This document shows positions 45,801 to 58,350 of a stretch of DNA of 64,000 nucleotides, piece by piece. The translations under genes and the position numbers were made by a program. This DNA is from Clytia hemisphaerica (taxonomy: Eukaryota; Cnidaria; Hydrozoa; Leptothecata; Clytiidae), in NCBI GenBank assembly GCA_902728285.1, contig CACVBU010000593.1, positions 272,747 through 336,746 on the forward strand. Reading direction: 5' to 3'. Position 1 is the stretch's first letter. Every line of letters begins with the position of its first letter. Below the pieces are notes generated by a model. It searched no databases. It saw nothing but the letters and a program-made list of their open reading frames with translations, and was not told the origin of the DNA.

Positions 45801-48800
45801 GTTTGGCTTGGCAGGGTAAACGCGGAAATTGAAAGCCAAATTTAGGGGTTGATACTTGTTCTAAAGGCTGTGGGGTGGGTTTAAAGGCCTAACCAAGCAA
45901 AATGACTCACCGCGTTTGGCTTGGCAGGGTAAACGCGGAAATTGAAAGCCAAAATTAGGGGTTGATACTTGTTCTAAAGGCTGTGGGGTGGGTTTAAAGG
46001 CCTAACCAAGCAAAATGACTCACCGCGTTTGGCTTGGCAGGGTAAACGCGGAAATTGAAAGCCAAAATTTAGGGGTTGATACTTGTTCTAAAGGCTGTGG
46101 GGTGGGTTTAAAAGGCCTAACCAAGCAAAATGACTCACCGCGTTTGGCTTGGCAGGGTAAACGCGGAAATTGAAAGCCAAAATTTAGGGGTTGATACTTG
46201 TTCTAAAGGCTGTGGGGTGGGTTTAAAAGGCCTAACCAAGCAAAATGACTCACCGCGTTTGGCTTGGCAGGGTAAACGCGGAAATTGAAAGCCAAAATTT
46301 TAGGGGTTGATACTTGTTCTAAAGGCTGTGGGGTGGGTTTAAAAGGCCTAACCAAGCAAAATGACTCACCGCGTTTGGCTTGGCAGGGTAAACGCGGAAA
46401 TTGAAAGCCAAAATTAGGGGTTGATACTTGTTCTAAAGGCTGTGGGGTGGGTTTTAAAGGCCTAACCAAGCAAAATGACTCACCGCGTTTGGCTTGGCAG
46501 GGTAAACGCGGAAATTGAAAGCCAAAATTTAGGGGTTGATACTTGTTCTAAAGGCTGTGGGGTGGGTTTAAAGGCCTAACCAAGCAAAATGACTCACCGC
46601 GTTTGGCTTGGCAGGGTAAACGCGGAAATTGAAAGCCAAAATTTAGGGGTTGATACTTGTTCTAAAGGCTGTGGGGTGGGTTTTTAAAGGCCTAACCAAG
46701 CAAAATGACTCACCGCGTTTGGCTTGGCAGGGTAAACGCGGAAATTGAAAGCCAAAATTTAGGGGTTGATACTTGTTCTAAAGGCTGTGGGGTGGGTTTA
46801 AAGGCCTAACCAAGCAAAATGACTCACCGCGTTTGGCTTGGCAGGGTAAACGCGGAAATTGAAAAGCCAAAATTTAGGGGTTGATACTTGTTCTAAAGGC
46901 TGTGGGGTGGGTTTAAAGGCCTAACCAAGCAAAATGACTCACCGCGTTTGGCTTGGCAGGGTAAACGCGGAAATTGAAAGCCAAAATTTAGGGGTTGATA
47001 CTTGTTCTAAAGGCTGTGGGGTGGGTTTTAAAAGGCCTAACCAAGCAAAATGACTCACCGCGTTTGGCTTGGCAGGGTAAACGCGGAAATTGAAAGCCAA
47101 AATTAGGGGTTGATACTTGTTCTAAAGGCTGTGGGGTGGGTTTAAAGGCCTAACCAAGCAAAATGACTCACCGCGTTTGGCTTGGCAGGGTAAACGCGGA
47201 AATTGAAAGCCAAAATTAGGGGTTGATACTTGTTCTAAAGGCTGTGGGGTGGGTTTAAAGGCCTAACCAAGCAAAATGACTCACCGCGTTTGGCTTGGCA
47301 GGGTAAACGCGGAAATTGAAAGCCAAAATTAGGGGTTGATACTTGTTCTAAAGGCTGTGGGGTGGGTTTAAAGGCCTAACCAAGCAAAATGACTCACCGC
47401 GTTTGGCTTGGCAGGGTAAACGCGGAAATTGAAAGCCAAAATTTTAGGGGTTGATACTTGTTCTAAAGGCTGTGGGGTGGGTTTAAAGGCCTAACCAAGC
47501 AAAATGACTCACCGCGTTTGGCTTGGCAGGGTAAACGCGGAAATTGAAAGCCAAAATTAGGGGTTGATACTTGTTCTAAAGGCTGTGGGGTGGGTTTAAA
47601 GGCCTAACCAAGCAAAATGACTCACCGCGTTTGGCTTGGCAGGGTAAACGCGGAAATTGAAAGCCAAAATTAGGGGTTTGATACTTGTTCTAAAGGCTGT
47701 GGGTGGGTTTTTAAAGGCCTAACCAAGCAAAATGACTCACCGCGTTTGGCTTGGCAGGGTAAACGCGGAAATTGAAAGCCAAAATTTAGGGGTTGATACT
47801 TGTTCTAAAGGCTGTGGGGTGGGTTTAAAAGGCCTAACCAAGCAAAATGACTCACCGCGTTTGGCTTGGCAGGGTAAACGCGGAAATTGAAAGCCAAAAT
47901 TAGGGGTTGATACTTGTTCTAAAGGCTGTGGGGTGGGTTTAAAGGCCTAACCAAGCAAAATGACTCACCGCGTTTGGCTTGGCAGGGTAAACGCGGAAAT
48001 TGAAAGCCAAAATTAGGGGTTGATACTTGTTCTAAAGGCTGTGGGGTGGGTTTAAAAGGCCTAACCAAGCAAAATGACTCACCGCGTTTGGCTTGGCAGG
48101 GTAAACGCGGAAATTTGAAAGCCAAAATTTAGGGGTTGATACTTGTTCTAAAGGCTGTGGGGTGGGTTTAAAGGCCTAACCAAGCAAAATGACTCACCGC
48201 GTTTGGCTTGGCAGGGTAAACGCGGAAATTGAAAGCCAAAATTTAGGGGTTGATACTTGTTCTAAAGGCTGTGGGGTGGGTTTAAAGGCCTAACCAAGCA
48301 AAATGACTCACCGCGTTTGGCTTGGCAGGGTAAACGCGGAAATTGAAAGCCAAAATTAGGGGTTGATACTTGTTCTAAAGGCTGTGGGGTGGGTTTAAAG
48401 GCCTAACCAAGCAAAATGACTCACCGCGTTTGGCTTGGCAGGGTAAACGCGGAAATTGAAAGCCAAAATTTAGGGGTTGATACTTGTTCTAAAGGCTGTG
48501 GGGTGGGTTTAAAGGCCTAACCAAGCAAAATGACTCACCGCGTTTGGCTTGGCAGGGTAAACGCGGAAATTGAAAGCCAAAATTTAGGGGTTGATACTTG
48601 TTCTAAAGGCTGTGGGGTGGGTTTAAAGGCCTAACCAAGCAAAATGACTCACCGCGTTTGGCTTGGCAGGGTAAACGCGGAAATTGAAAGCCAAAATTTA
48701 GGGGTTTGATACTTGTTCTAAAGGCTGTGGGGTGGGTTTAAAGGCCTAACCAAGCAAAATGACTCACCGCGTTTGGCTTGGCAGGGTAAACGCGGAAATT

Positions 48801-49825
48801 GAAAGCCAAAATTTAGGGGTTGATACTTGTTCTAAAGGCTGTGGGGTGGGTTTAAAGGCCTAACCAAGCAAAATGACTCACCGCGTTTGGCTTGGCAGGG
48901 TAAACGCGGAAATTGAAAGCCAAAATTAGGGGTTGATACTTGTTCTAAAGGCTGTGGGGTGGGTTTAAAGGCCTAACCAAGCAAAATGACTCACCGCGTT
49001 TGGCTTGGCAGGGTAAACGCGGAAATTGAAAGCCAAAATTTAGGGGTTGATACTTGTTCTAAAGGCTGTGGGGTGGGTTTAAAGGCCTAACCAAGCAAAA
49101 TGACTCACCGCGTTTGGCTTGGCAGGGTAAACGCGGAAATTGAAAGCCAAAATTTAGGGGTTGATACTTGTTCTAAAGGCTGTGGGGTGGGTTTAAAGGC
49201 CTAACCAAGCAAAATGACTCACCGCGTTTGGCTTGGCAGGGTAAACGCGGAAATTGAAAGCCAAAATTAGGGGTTGATACTTGTTCTAAAGGCTGTGGGG
49301 TGGGTTTAAAGGCCTAACCAAGCAAAATGACTCACCGCGTTTGGCTTGGCAGGGTAAACGCGGAAATTGAAAGCCAAAATTTAGGGGTTGATACTTGTTC
49401 TAAAGGCTGTGGGGTGGGTTTAAAGGCCTAACCAAGCAAAATGACTCACCGCGTTTGGCTTGGCAGGGTAAACGCGGAAATTGAAAGCCAAAATTAGGGG
49501 TTGATACTTGTTCTAAAGGCTGTGGGGTGGGTTTAAAGGCCTAACCAAGCAAAATGACTCACCGCGTTTGGCTTGGCAGGGTAAACGCGGAAATTGAAAG
49601 CCAAAATTTAGGGGTTGATACTTGTTCTAAAGGCTGTGGGGTGGGTTTAAAGGCCTAACCAAGCAAAATGACTCACCGCGTTTGGCTTGGCAGGGTAAAC
49701 GCGGAAATTGAAAGCCAAAATTTAGGGGTTGATACTTGTTCTAAAGGCTGTGGGGTGGGTTTAAAGGCCTAACCAAGCAAAATGACTCACCGCGTTTGGC
49801 TTGGCAGGGTAAACGCGGAAATTGA
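36871..49825. repeat. 113-bp satellite array, block 2 (about 114 units)
   Basis: Same unit and orientation as block 1, but every readable copy has G after GGCAGG. The left edge (36871-37125) has two or three diverged units in which the right half is replaced by GAAAGCATAGCAAAA and GGAAAGAAAG words. 37126-38420 holds shortened, irregular units. From 38430 the array is regular except for 45018-45085. It ends at 49825 inside a unit, followed by unique DNA. Confidence 0.95.
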
Positions 49826-50229
49826 TAGATTCTGGTCGTAAAGATGAGCAGTCGAGTAGTCCCTCTCTTAAAACATAGTAATAATTTTAAGATTTTATTA
49901 TGTTTTATTTACGATTACTGTTCGACAGATGTTTGACTAGTGTAACAACGGAGAATAATATTAAGTAATCGTAAAATGAATAAAGCACTCCACTATTATA
50001 ATTTTACAAGATAATACAAGAGAATATTACAGAGTAAATTTCTGATTATTAGTAGATTACGTTATTTTCCGATTTTGTTTTCACGTTCTAAAGAAGCAAT
50101 AACAAGAATCGAGACAATAAAACAGTGAATAATTATACAGTTTTTTTTTTCGTTCATAAAAAGCGATGAATTATATACAGGTAAAGTAAATGTTTAAAAA
50201 ATACACCGGTTTTCCTTTATTAGTTATTA
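49826..50229. other. Right flank of satellite; 3' side of the transposase-like gene
   Basis: AT-rich. TTTTATTTACGATTACT and AGTAATCGTAAAATGAATAA form an imperfect inverted pair about 70 bp apart (49899-49982). Nothing else recognised. Confidence 0.4.
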
Positions 50230-53200
50230 TCATAAAATCGATTTTTGAGGAAGGGGTATGACTACCTCCGTGGTGTCACCTTGAACAGCATTAAAACGTA
50301 TATCCCTTTTGATATTAACGTATGTACCGTGGAAATCTTTCAGGTGAATAAATTCAGGTGGCGAAAAATTAGTATTAAAAAGTTTTGTTGGGCTCTTTGA
50401 TCCAAAATAGTTAAAGTAAGTGTGCGGTTTTCGTAATTTACATTTTCCAAGGTAGTAGGTTTTTACTCCATGCTGGATAGTTTCGATTCTAAGCTTGAAC
50501 AGTTCTAATAATACTGCTGGATGATTTGAACCATTTTTTTCAACAAAAACATTTGAGCTGCCTTGCTTATTATTTACAGCATATTTTACACCCTTTACCT
50601 CAACTTTTGTAAATGATTCACAAATTTGATACACCTTTGGCTTGTCTGTAGATACGATACAATCCTTTTCAATTAAATTCGATATCATTTCCATCTCGTA
50701 CAACTCCAATGTATCCGATTTAATCACGGACTTTATTGCAAAGAGAGTTTTATCTTTGGCAGGCCTCTTGATTTCATATTGGGATGGGGCAAGTGAACTG
50801 ATTTCCATTGACCGAGTAAACTTCTTCATGAGAGTGCATGCAATGTTGTGATTGTTTAGATGAAACTTCCCAAGGATGCCATTCATTCGCTCGAAGCTAT
50901 AACGAAAATGAAATCCATGATACCTTCTGACATCATTACACCATATTTACCATAGTTTGATCACACTTGTGTGAAAGCCAGTCGTTCTAACTTTGTTACC
51001 TTTTTCCTTATTTTATCATCAAAAGACAAAAATCGAATTTTTGATCACTTTATCGAATACTCATCTTATGGTATTGTACGAAATTTAATCACATGATCAA
51101 AAAATGAGCAAAACAAACTATAATTTCTCAACGCAATTTAAAGTTAGAAACAAAAAAATTATATACGGAAATCGCCTTAAAAACATGAATGGTTGGAAGT
51201 GACGAATCTGGTTAAAAAAGGAAGAAAAGTTACACGATTTTGTGCATGTTCCAAGAGAATTGCAGGGGTGTATATCCTGAGCTAAAGGAATATAGAAATT
51301 TTAACTTTAAATCTAATCGTATCCAAACGTAGTCAATCTGGTACAAATAATACTTAAAGTTTTTCTCAGCAGAGAATTTAGATTACCTGAAGCACCAAAA
51401 TGCATAAACAGGACCAAAATCGTATATGCTTTCCTTTAGGTGAAGTGATAAATGCATGTTGGGTACAGCTCTGTCTTTACCATAAAGGTTTTCAAAACCG
51501 TTACAAAACTCCACCATGAGGTTATGAGCATCCTCAATTTCCTTAACAGTCACACTTCTTTTACAAAATAATGATACTGCTTCAACAAATTTCGTCCAAT
51601 TTTCCAAGTATCTTTCAGAAATTAAGCCTTTCAAACAATATACAGAGTAAACCAGTGTCCAGTTCTAAAAGAAAAGTGGAATGACTGAATTCTAAGAAGA
51701 TTCAACCCAAAGGATGCACCAAGAAAAAAATAATGGTCAAACTGATTCTAAAAAAATCAAAATCATAAGAACAATACCTTCCACTCGTCTGCTTTCATAT
51801 TCTTGTAGTTTGTTCCAACTGATGATGACACCCTTCCAAGGTTCGAGGGTATTGCTATTTGAGCTTGTCTTTCATCTATCTTGTCGAGTTTGCACTTTGG
51901 TTTATCGTTTGTCAAGATACCTTTATTCAGCAAACATATGAAAACGTGCTTTGCGATGCCAAGAAATAGATTATGCATTGCATCTATGGCATGCATTCTA
52001 ACGGGATCAAAATATGGCAACCTATGTAATTCGCTGTAACGAATTCCATGTTTACTCTCCTTTTCTTGTCGTTTTGACTTTGTTGGTAGTGATTTGTACT
52101 TTTGAGCTTTCTCTTTCATCTTTTCTCCGTCTCTTTTTTCGCAACTATCGGTACCAGAATAATCAACGATGTTGGAAGCATCTCTTGGAAATTGTTTCAT
52201 GCACTTGCTGCATCCTATAAATCAAAAGCAACTTTCATATTGTCACTTTTGTGAAGACGGGCTAAACGGAAATACAAAAAATTTTCCTGGCACCAAACGC
52301 TGTTTCAACGTTCATTAAACGTTATATGGAACATTAGATTAGGAAAACACTGAACTTTTTAGAATCTTCAAGGGATGTTTCAGTTATAAACAATAGAAAT
52401 TCTCTAATCAGTTAAAAACGTTAACCATTTTAATTTTGGAACAAATTATTATTCAAACCAGTGATACAGGGATATTCTAGGACATATATTTTGTCTACCA
52501 GTTCTAAATGCTCTAAGTATAGTTACCTTGTAAAGCATTATGTGCTAGGAAACCACACAGTTTTCTTGTCGCAGGTACATCACAGGAAGCTGCCATTACC
52601 ACTGCTTTGAACATAACAGGTTCTCCGGATGGTCTTTGTAATGTCAAGCCGTTATGCCATATATCAAGTAGCTCGTCGACTATAGGCTCTAAGTAGGAAT
52701 TTATATTGAGGCTAGATTCTTTTGGACCAGGAATAACACCAAACACTATGGTATTTTCCGGTTTGAACCTTTCCTCGCGGATGAGATTAACAATCACAGC
52801 ATAGATGACACCAAGCGAATACTCTCCATTGTCATATGGATTGAACCAGTCCAAATTTAACATTAGTCCTAAGTTACGCTTATTCTCGAAATACGGAGAT
52901 AAGTCAATATCTTTAAAATCTTTCCAAATTCTTCCATCGCAGAAGTCAGAAATATACTCACTTCCAGGCAACTCCTTTGGATTTATTAATAAATCTTCAA
53001 ATCCTTTTACATTCAATAAATCTTGCAAATTAGATTTCAGACTGCGATACGCGTAAATCTTAGATGAGTGAACTGTTACTTTGCTTCCCACAACATTGAC
53101 ATCTCTAGCTAGTTTTTCGCCACATGGCTCTCTTTGCGTGGTATGCGGATGATCTGGGTACTCTACGTGAGTGCAGTTTTTTATCAAAGCTACTTTATCC

Positions 53201-55310
53201 GTCCTCTTATCAATGGTGCCTTTGTTCTGCATCTCATAGCAATCATCAAAGTCGTATAAAGTTTCGCATTTGGGACAGGCAGCTTTTTTAACATAATCAT
53301 ATTTTATGTTTAAATGCTTTTCAATTGCCTTCATTGAAATTGGTAGTTTAACTGCTTGATTTAGAATGGAGTTTTTTTCTAATAGTGCAAATATTTCATT
53401 CAAACGTCCGAGTAGCTCTTCAAGACTTGAATCAGACACGTGATGTTTTATTTGCCATTTCAATAATACTGCTATCGATGATTGTATAAGTGGATTTTCA
53501 CCATCAACCTGGAAATTTATAAATATCAATATATCAATATATAAATGGCTTGGCATGGATTTCACTATCTTATTTAATCTTCAATAAAATTTGACCGATC
53601 TGAGTTAAAACAAAAGGCTTTAGTCAAACCAATAGAATAGCTGAATAGCACTATGCAACACCCCTGTCTCACAGCCCCGGTGGAACTTTTTTTCTTAGTT
53701 GGGATAAATTCCTATTGAAATCCCAATGGGGATAGAAATTCCTTTGTTCCAAGGTTAAAAAAATCAGTGGTAGTGGTTTTGAAATGCAATCTTTAAACAT
53801 GGAATTTCGAACCGGTGACGAAATTTTGTCAATCTTTCCAGCGATTCTGGGGAAGATCCATGCAAAATGGGGTAGATTTTTATTTTACAGAATGATTAGG
53901 ATGACAGCCTTGCCTCGGTGGCTGGTCTTAATACCTCTATTTTTAACGATGAATGAAGAAAGAATGGCGTAAAATAGCATAGCAAAATAGTCTAAAAATG
54001 AAGATGAGTTGAAAAGAAACAAATAAATTATATACTTCATTATTTTCAAAATCTTCGTAAGTTTCATCATCCGGAGAATGTTGGTTATCATCATGATCGT
54101 CCTCTTCATTGATAATATTAGATTCATTTTCATCGACAAATGATTCGATATTGTTGGATAACTTATGATTTGAGACATTTTCCGGAATGGATATTGGGTG
54201 AGACAAGTCCGTTATTTTCAATTTTGGCACTGATAATCCTGAAAAATGATATAAAGGTATAGAATTTGAAACGAAATAATGTTAACCATTGTTGGATTAT
54301 TAATTGAAGGTTACCGTTCCTTCATACCTTTAGGTTAAAATGAGACACTCGACTTGAGAGGCCAGAAGTGAACCCTAAGAATTATAAAAGATAGCAAAGT
54401 ACGATTGCAAATCTTTGTTAACCATCTCTGAATAAATGGTGTTATTTTAGGACCAATCTCGAGTTATTTAATTAGAAAATAATCAATTTCAAAGTTTTAA
54501 AGGTTTTTCTGTCAAAGCCCCTGTCACCCCTTACCATGATAGTGGGGAAGGGCAGCATTAAAAAGAAGAAATCTTATTGTATCACACATACTTTTAGCAT
54601 TCAAGTTGCGTATTGGAGTTGCTATTGATTCTGGTTTTTGACGACGACAATCACCATCTTTGTGGGTTGTGTAGTACCAAGTTTTCGAGACCAAGGTACC
54701 GCACCAATTGCACTTGACCCTTCCCTTTCGTTTTTCGATCTAGAAGGGAGAGAAAAACTTAAAAGGGCTGTTTCAGCGCTAAACTGCAGAACCATTTCAA
54801 TTTATTATAAGAAATATATTTGAAATGAGGAAAACAGAGTTACAATGGTTATTTGTTATTTGTTATTTGTCCTAACCAATAAGAAAAATTTGTAGTAGAA
54901 CTGTAAAAAAAAAGGGCTCCCTAAGAATGAATATCATAAATCAAAATTTGGGTATTTTGGCAGATTTCATGATCTGAATACAAGACACAAACTTTGTTGC
55001 AAATGTTCTTACAACACTGCCTAATTTGAGGAGTGAAAGGTGAAGATATTCAATTAAAGAAAACCCCTTTTGTATTAAATGATTCAATCAAAAAATTTTC
55101 TTTTGATTTATAGAAATGAAAGAGTCACATAAAAGCTATTTAGTTTGTACTATCAGCTATAAGCACATTACATGGCATATATGATATAAGCACACTAAAT
55201 AACAAGTATTGATTAGCAAAGTAGTAAGTAAAATGTTCTTGTAATTTCAATATTCTTTCAAAAAGAAGCATTGTAAGATGATGAAATATTAGCCTTACCA
55301 GATCCTCCAT
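50230..55310 (-). CDS. Transposase_21-like (TNP2/CACTA-type) protein, intact, seven exons
   Basis: Exons on the minus strand: 55310-55299 (ATGGAGGATCTG), 54739-54592, 54238-54036, 53508-52527, 52214-51778, 51664-51387 and 50896-50230. All introns are GT-AG and phases agree (0,1,0,1,0,2). The exons sum to 2727 bases, 908 codons plus TAA. Exon 2 has a Cys/His zinc-finger-like segment (KCNWCGT, HKDGDC). Exon 3 is acidic. Exon 4 has a Cys pair (CPKC) and LNLDWFNPYDNGEYSLGVIY, NLIREERFKPEN and GVIPGPKESSLNINSYLEP, the signature of Transposase_21 proteins. Exon 5 has RLPYFDPVRMHAIDAMHNLF. The exon 6/7 join reads AFWCFSFERMNGILG. Such proteins occur in many copies in aquatic invertebrates. No CACTA terminal repeats were found, so it may be an old element or a domesticated gene. 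Confidence 0.85.
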
Positions 55311-55781
55311 GCACACGTCTTGCCTTTACAAGTGATGTAGATTGAATGAAATTAGATTGTTCATCGCTTTTGTTTTAAATAAATTAGAAACTATTTGAAC
55401 GCTTACAGGGGGTTTAAAAATCTAGGGCAACATTCTCACGACCTGAAATTTACATGAAAATAGAGCATTGGTTGTGTTTAAAGTTTAAAAACTATGAGTT
55501 CTCAGTGTGTTTTTCTAGCGTTTATTAGAGTCAAATTATTTCTAGCGCGAAAATACCCTAATTTTGATTACAGGTATTAGACAAAATTTGGTCTGTAATT
55601 TGTATATAAAAGTATAAGGGCCACATCTTAAAAGCATATCGTGCACTATGAAATCGATCGAACCCCCTGGTGTACGCCATGATAAAAAGGAAAAACGCGC
55701 GCGAAAATTCCTTTTCCATGTGCATGCTGTTTGTTAACTGACGCGTTTTGAAAACGAACTGAAATAAAATAATAATCGATA
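55311..55781. promoter_or_regulatory. Shared upstream region of two divergent genes
   Basis: 471 bp lie between the ATG of the Transposase_21-like gene (minus) and the ATG at 55782 (plus). AT-rich; no clear core-promoter motif picked out. Transcription starts are unknown. A bidirectional promoter is inferred from the layout only. Confidence 0.35.
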
Positions 55782-58316
55782 ATGGCAAGCTCAAGAAGTT
55801 TCTATAGCTCATCATCAAGCTGCAACAACAATAACGAACGGCAGGCCAAACGCAGTTTAGAGTTCCAGCAATCAACAGTCAATAAACGCAGCAAATTGAC
55901 CCCGCCACCACCACCACCAGTGAGACCGCCAGTGAGACCGCCTCATCCGGAATTTTCCTTCCGTCAGCCCTCTTTTGGCAATGGAATCTTCGGAGAAAGG
56001 TAATTCATACTTTTTATTTTTTTATTTGTCCATTTCTGTAATTCATAATATCATTTAGCATTGATATACTTCTGGAAAATACACAGAAAATCCGCCCTCG
56101 ATATTTTATCTTCGCCTTTGCTTTTTCTTGGGCGGTTGCCGCTGCTTCATCCACCATTTTGATTTTTACGATTACTTCCGAAAACAACACATAACAGATA
56201 TTTACACATGGAAAGACAACAAAATGGCGACAAGTCGAATTTGATCTAAAAGAAACCTTTATTTAGATCAAACTGACAGAAGAACGAAGGACATCAAATA
56301 GATAAGATGATATATCTTAATTCTTTAAGTATTTTTTTGAAAGGGTATTTCTGCAGATTCTGCATCTATATCGGATTTATTTTCAAAATCATTCTGTCAT
56401 TTATATTTTAAATCACTTTTCTTTAAAATCTAAAATTAATTGTGTTGTAAACAGCTTAAATTCCTGCCTTCGAGTTGCTTTGCCTTGTTAATAAAACTGT
56501 TTTTTAGTGTTGTGTGGGAAATATCTCAATATTAAAAAGTACTAATCTACAATAAAAGAATCTGCTACCTGGCCTCGTTGTAAGGCTAAATAAAGTAAAA
56601 CATGAGTAAATAAAGCATGTATTTTATTGGGCGGTTCAAGTTATAGTCCGTTACTCCCCTGTGGACGACATGAATTTTCTATAACAATTTACTTTTGAAA
56701 AACTTTCCAATTACTTGGCAAGGAAATTGAGCTATATAACATACCGTGTGAGATTGGGTAACTTGCATCAGTGGAGGCTAACATGCATAGCCCTCAAAAT
56801 GAATGACCTGGCTGGTCATTAAAATACAACTACGCAGCTCTGCTCGCAGCTCTACTGTACCATTTTTGTTTTGATTTAACTTTGTATTTTAATGACCAGC
56901 CAGGTCTTTCATTTGAGGGCTATGCATGTTAGCCTCCACTGATGCAAGTTACACTGTACCCAATCTCACGGTAAATAATGAGGAAAAATTCTGGATTTTC
57001 CGAAATCTTTTTCAAATTTCCCAGGATTTCCAAGTGAAAAAAAAACACAATAAACCCTGTTGTCCACATGGGGGGGTATATAATGTTTTTTTTCTGTAAC
57101 TGCCTATTGAACCACAACACATCTTGTAATTTCAATTTAGCTGATTTAGAATCTGTCCCTCTAAACCAGGCGTAGTTAATCGATATAATCGATAATCTTG
57201 AGTAATCGATAAATTATCGATAAGTAATCGATGGATTAGATATCGATTAACCGATAGAATCGATAGGTAATCAGACCTTCAAAAAATCTTGAGTATCGAT
57301 CAGCAATCGATTATTTCCAAGCTATCGCTTACTTATCGATCACATATCGACTACATACAACCTATCGATTACTTATCAATCCTGTATTGATTGTTAACAA
57401 TCGACGATTACTTATCGTTCGTGCATTGATTACTTATCAATTATTTACTTATCTTCGCTCATGTATCTTTATCGATTATATCGATCGTGATCGACAGCTG
57501 TGATCAATAGCCGATCGATTTTTAATCGATACTTAATTTAATCGAAGTATAATCGATCTATAATCAGTAAACAATCAATGACAAAATTGATCGATAAATA
57601 ATCGAGCTTTGAAAAAATCTTTAGTATCGATTACCTAACGATTCTATCGGTTAATCGATATCTAATCCATCGATTACTTATCGATTATTTATCGATTATT
57701 CAAGATTATCGATTATATCGATTAACTACGCCTGGTCTAAAGGATCCTGCATTAACACCCATGCATAATTGTCCTTTTTAAACCATTATGTATTTACATC
57801 TTCCTGTCTGATAAACAAAGAGGAATGAATTCGTAGGGGTGAACAAACCACACACTTTTTTATAAGAATATACTTTTATACTTTATGAAATTGGCCGATA
57901 AACTAAAAATATGGTAAGAATGCCATCATCATGGAATTTAGCAAACGAACGAATACCATTTTTTAGAGCATTAAATTGTTGTCAAATATTCTTACTACAG
58001 TGAGTTTCCATAAAAATGTCAAATTTTTTTGCTTGAGGTATATACATCACATGCCAGATTTTGGCTGGGTTTGGATCCAAAACTTAAGAGTATATACTAT
58101 AAGAATATTTCACAATGATTTTTCCCAAAAAGTTAAGAATATTCAATGATTAGGAAAAACACCATTCTTATACGAAAAAAACGCATAATCGGGTCAGGGT
58201 TCAGGACAGCAGATTTGTTCTTTATGAACTTTGTTGTTCTTTCATCTTTAGTAAAAAATGTTGGATTCTTTAGATTAAACCTCTCTTTGATTAGGTTTCT
58301 TTTTGAAATGTATTGG

Positions 58317-58350
<34 letters not shown>

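Noticed and set aside
26095..49825. Open frames of 68-91 codons on the minus strand with PTPQPLEQVSTPNFGFQFPRL-type repeats, and shorter plus-strand ones
   Set aside because: They are translations of the 113-bp satellite. They stay open only where homopolymer length changes offset the period, which is not a multiple of three.
26095..49825. CENP-B box in the satellite
   Set aside because: I found no match to the conserved core bases of the CENP-B box in the unit.
53784..53972. 62-codon plus-strand frame
   Set aside because: It lies in an intron of the Transposase_21-like gene and shows no family features.
57165..57736. Replication origin or bacterial-type iteron cluster for the ATCGAT repeats
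   Set aside because: Terminal inverted arms and a flanking duplication in a eukaryotic intron fit a mobile element better, and nothing else supports an origin.
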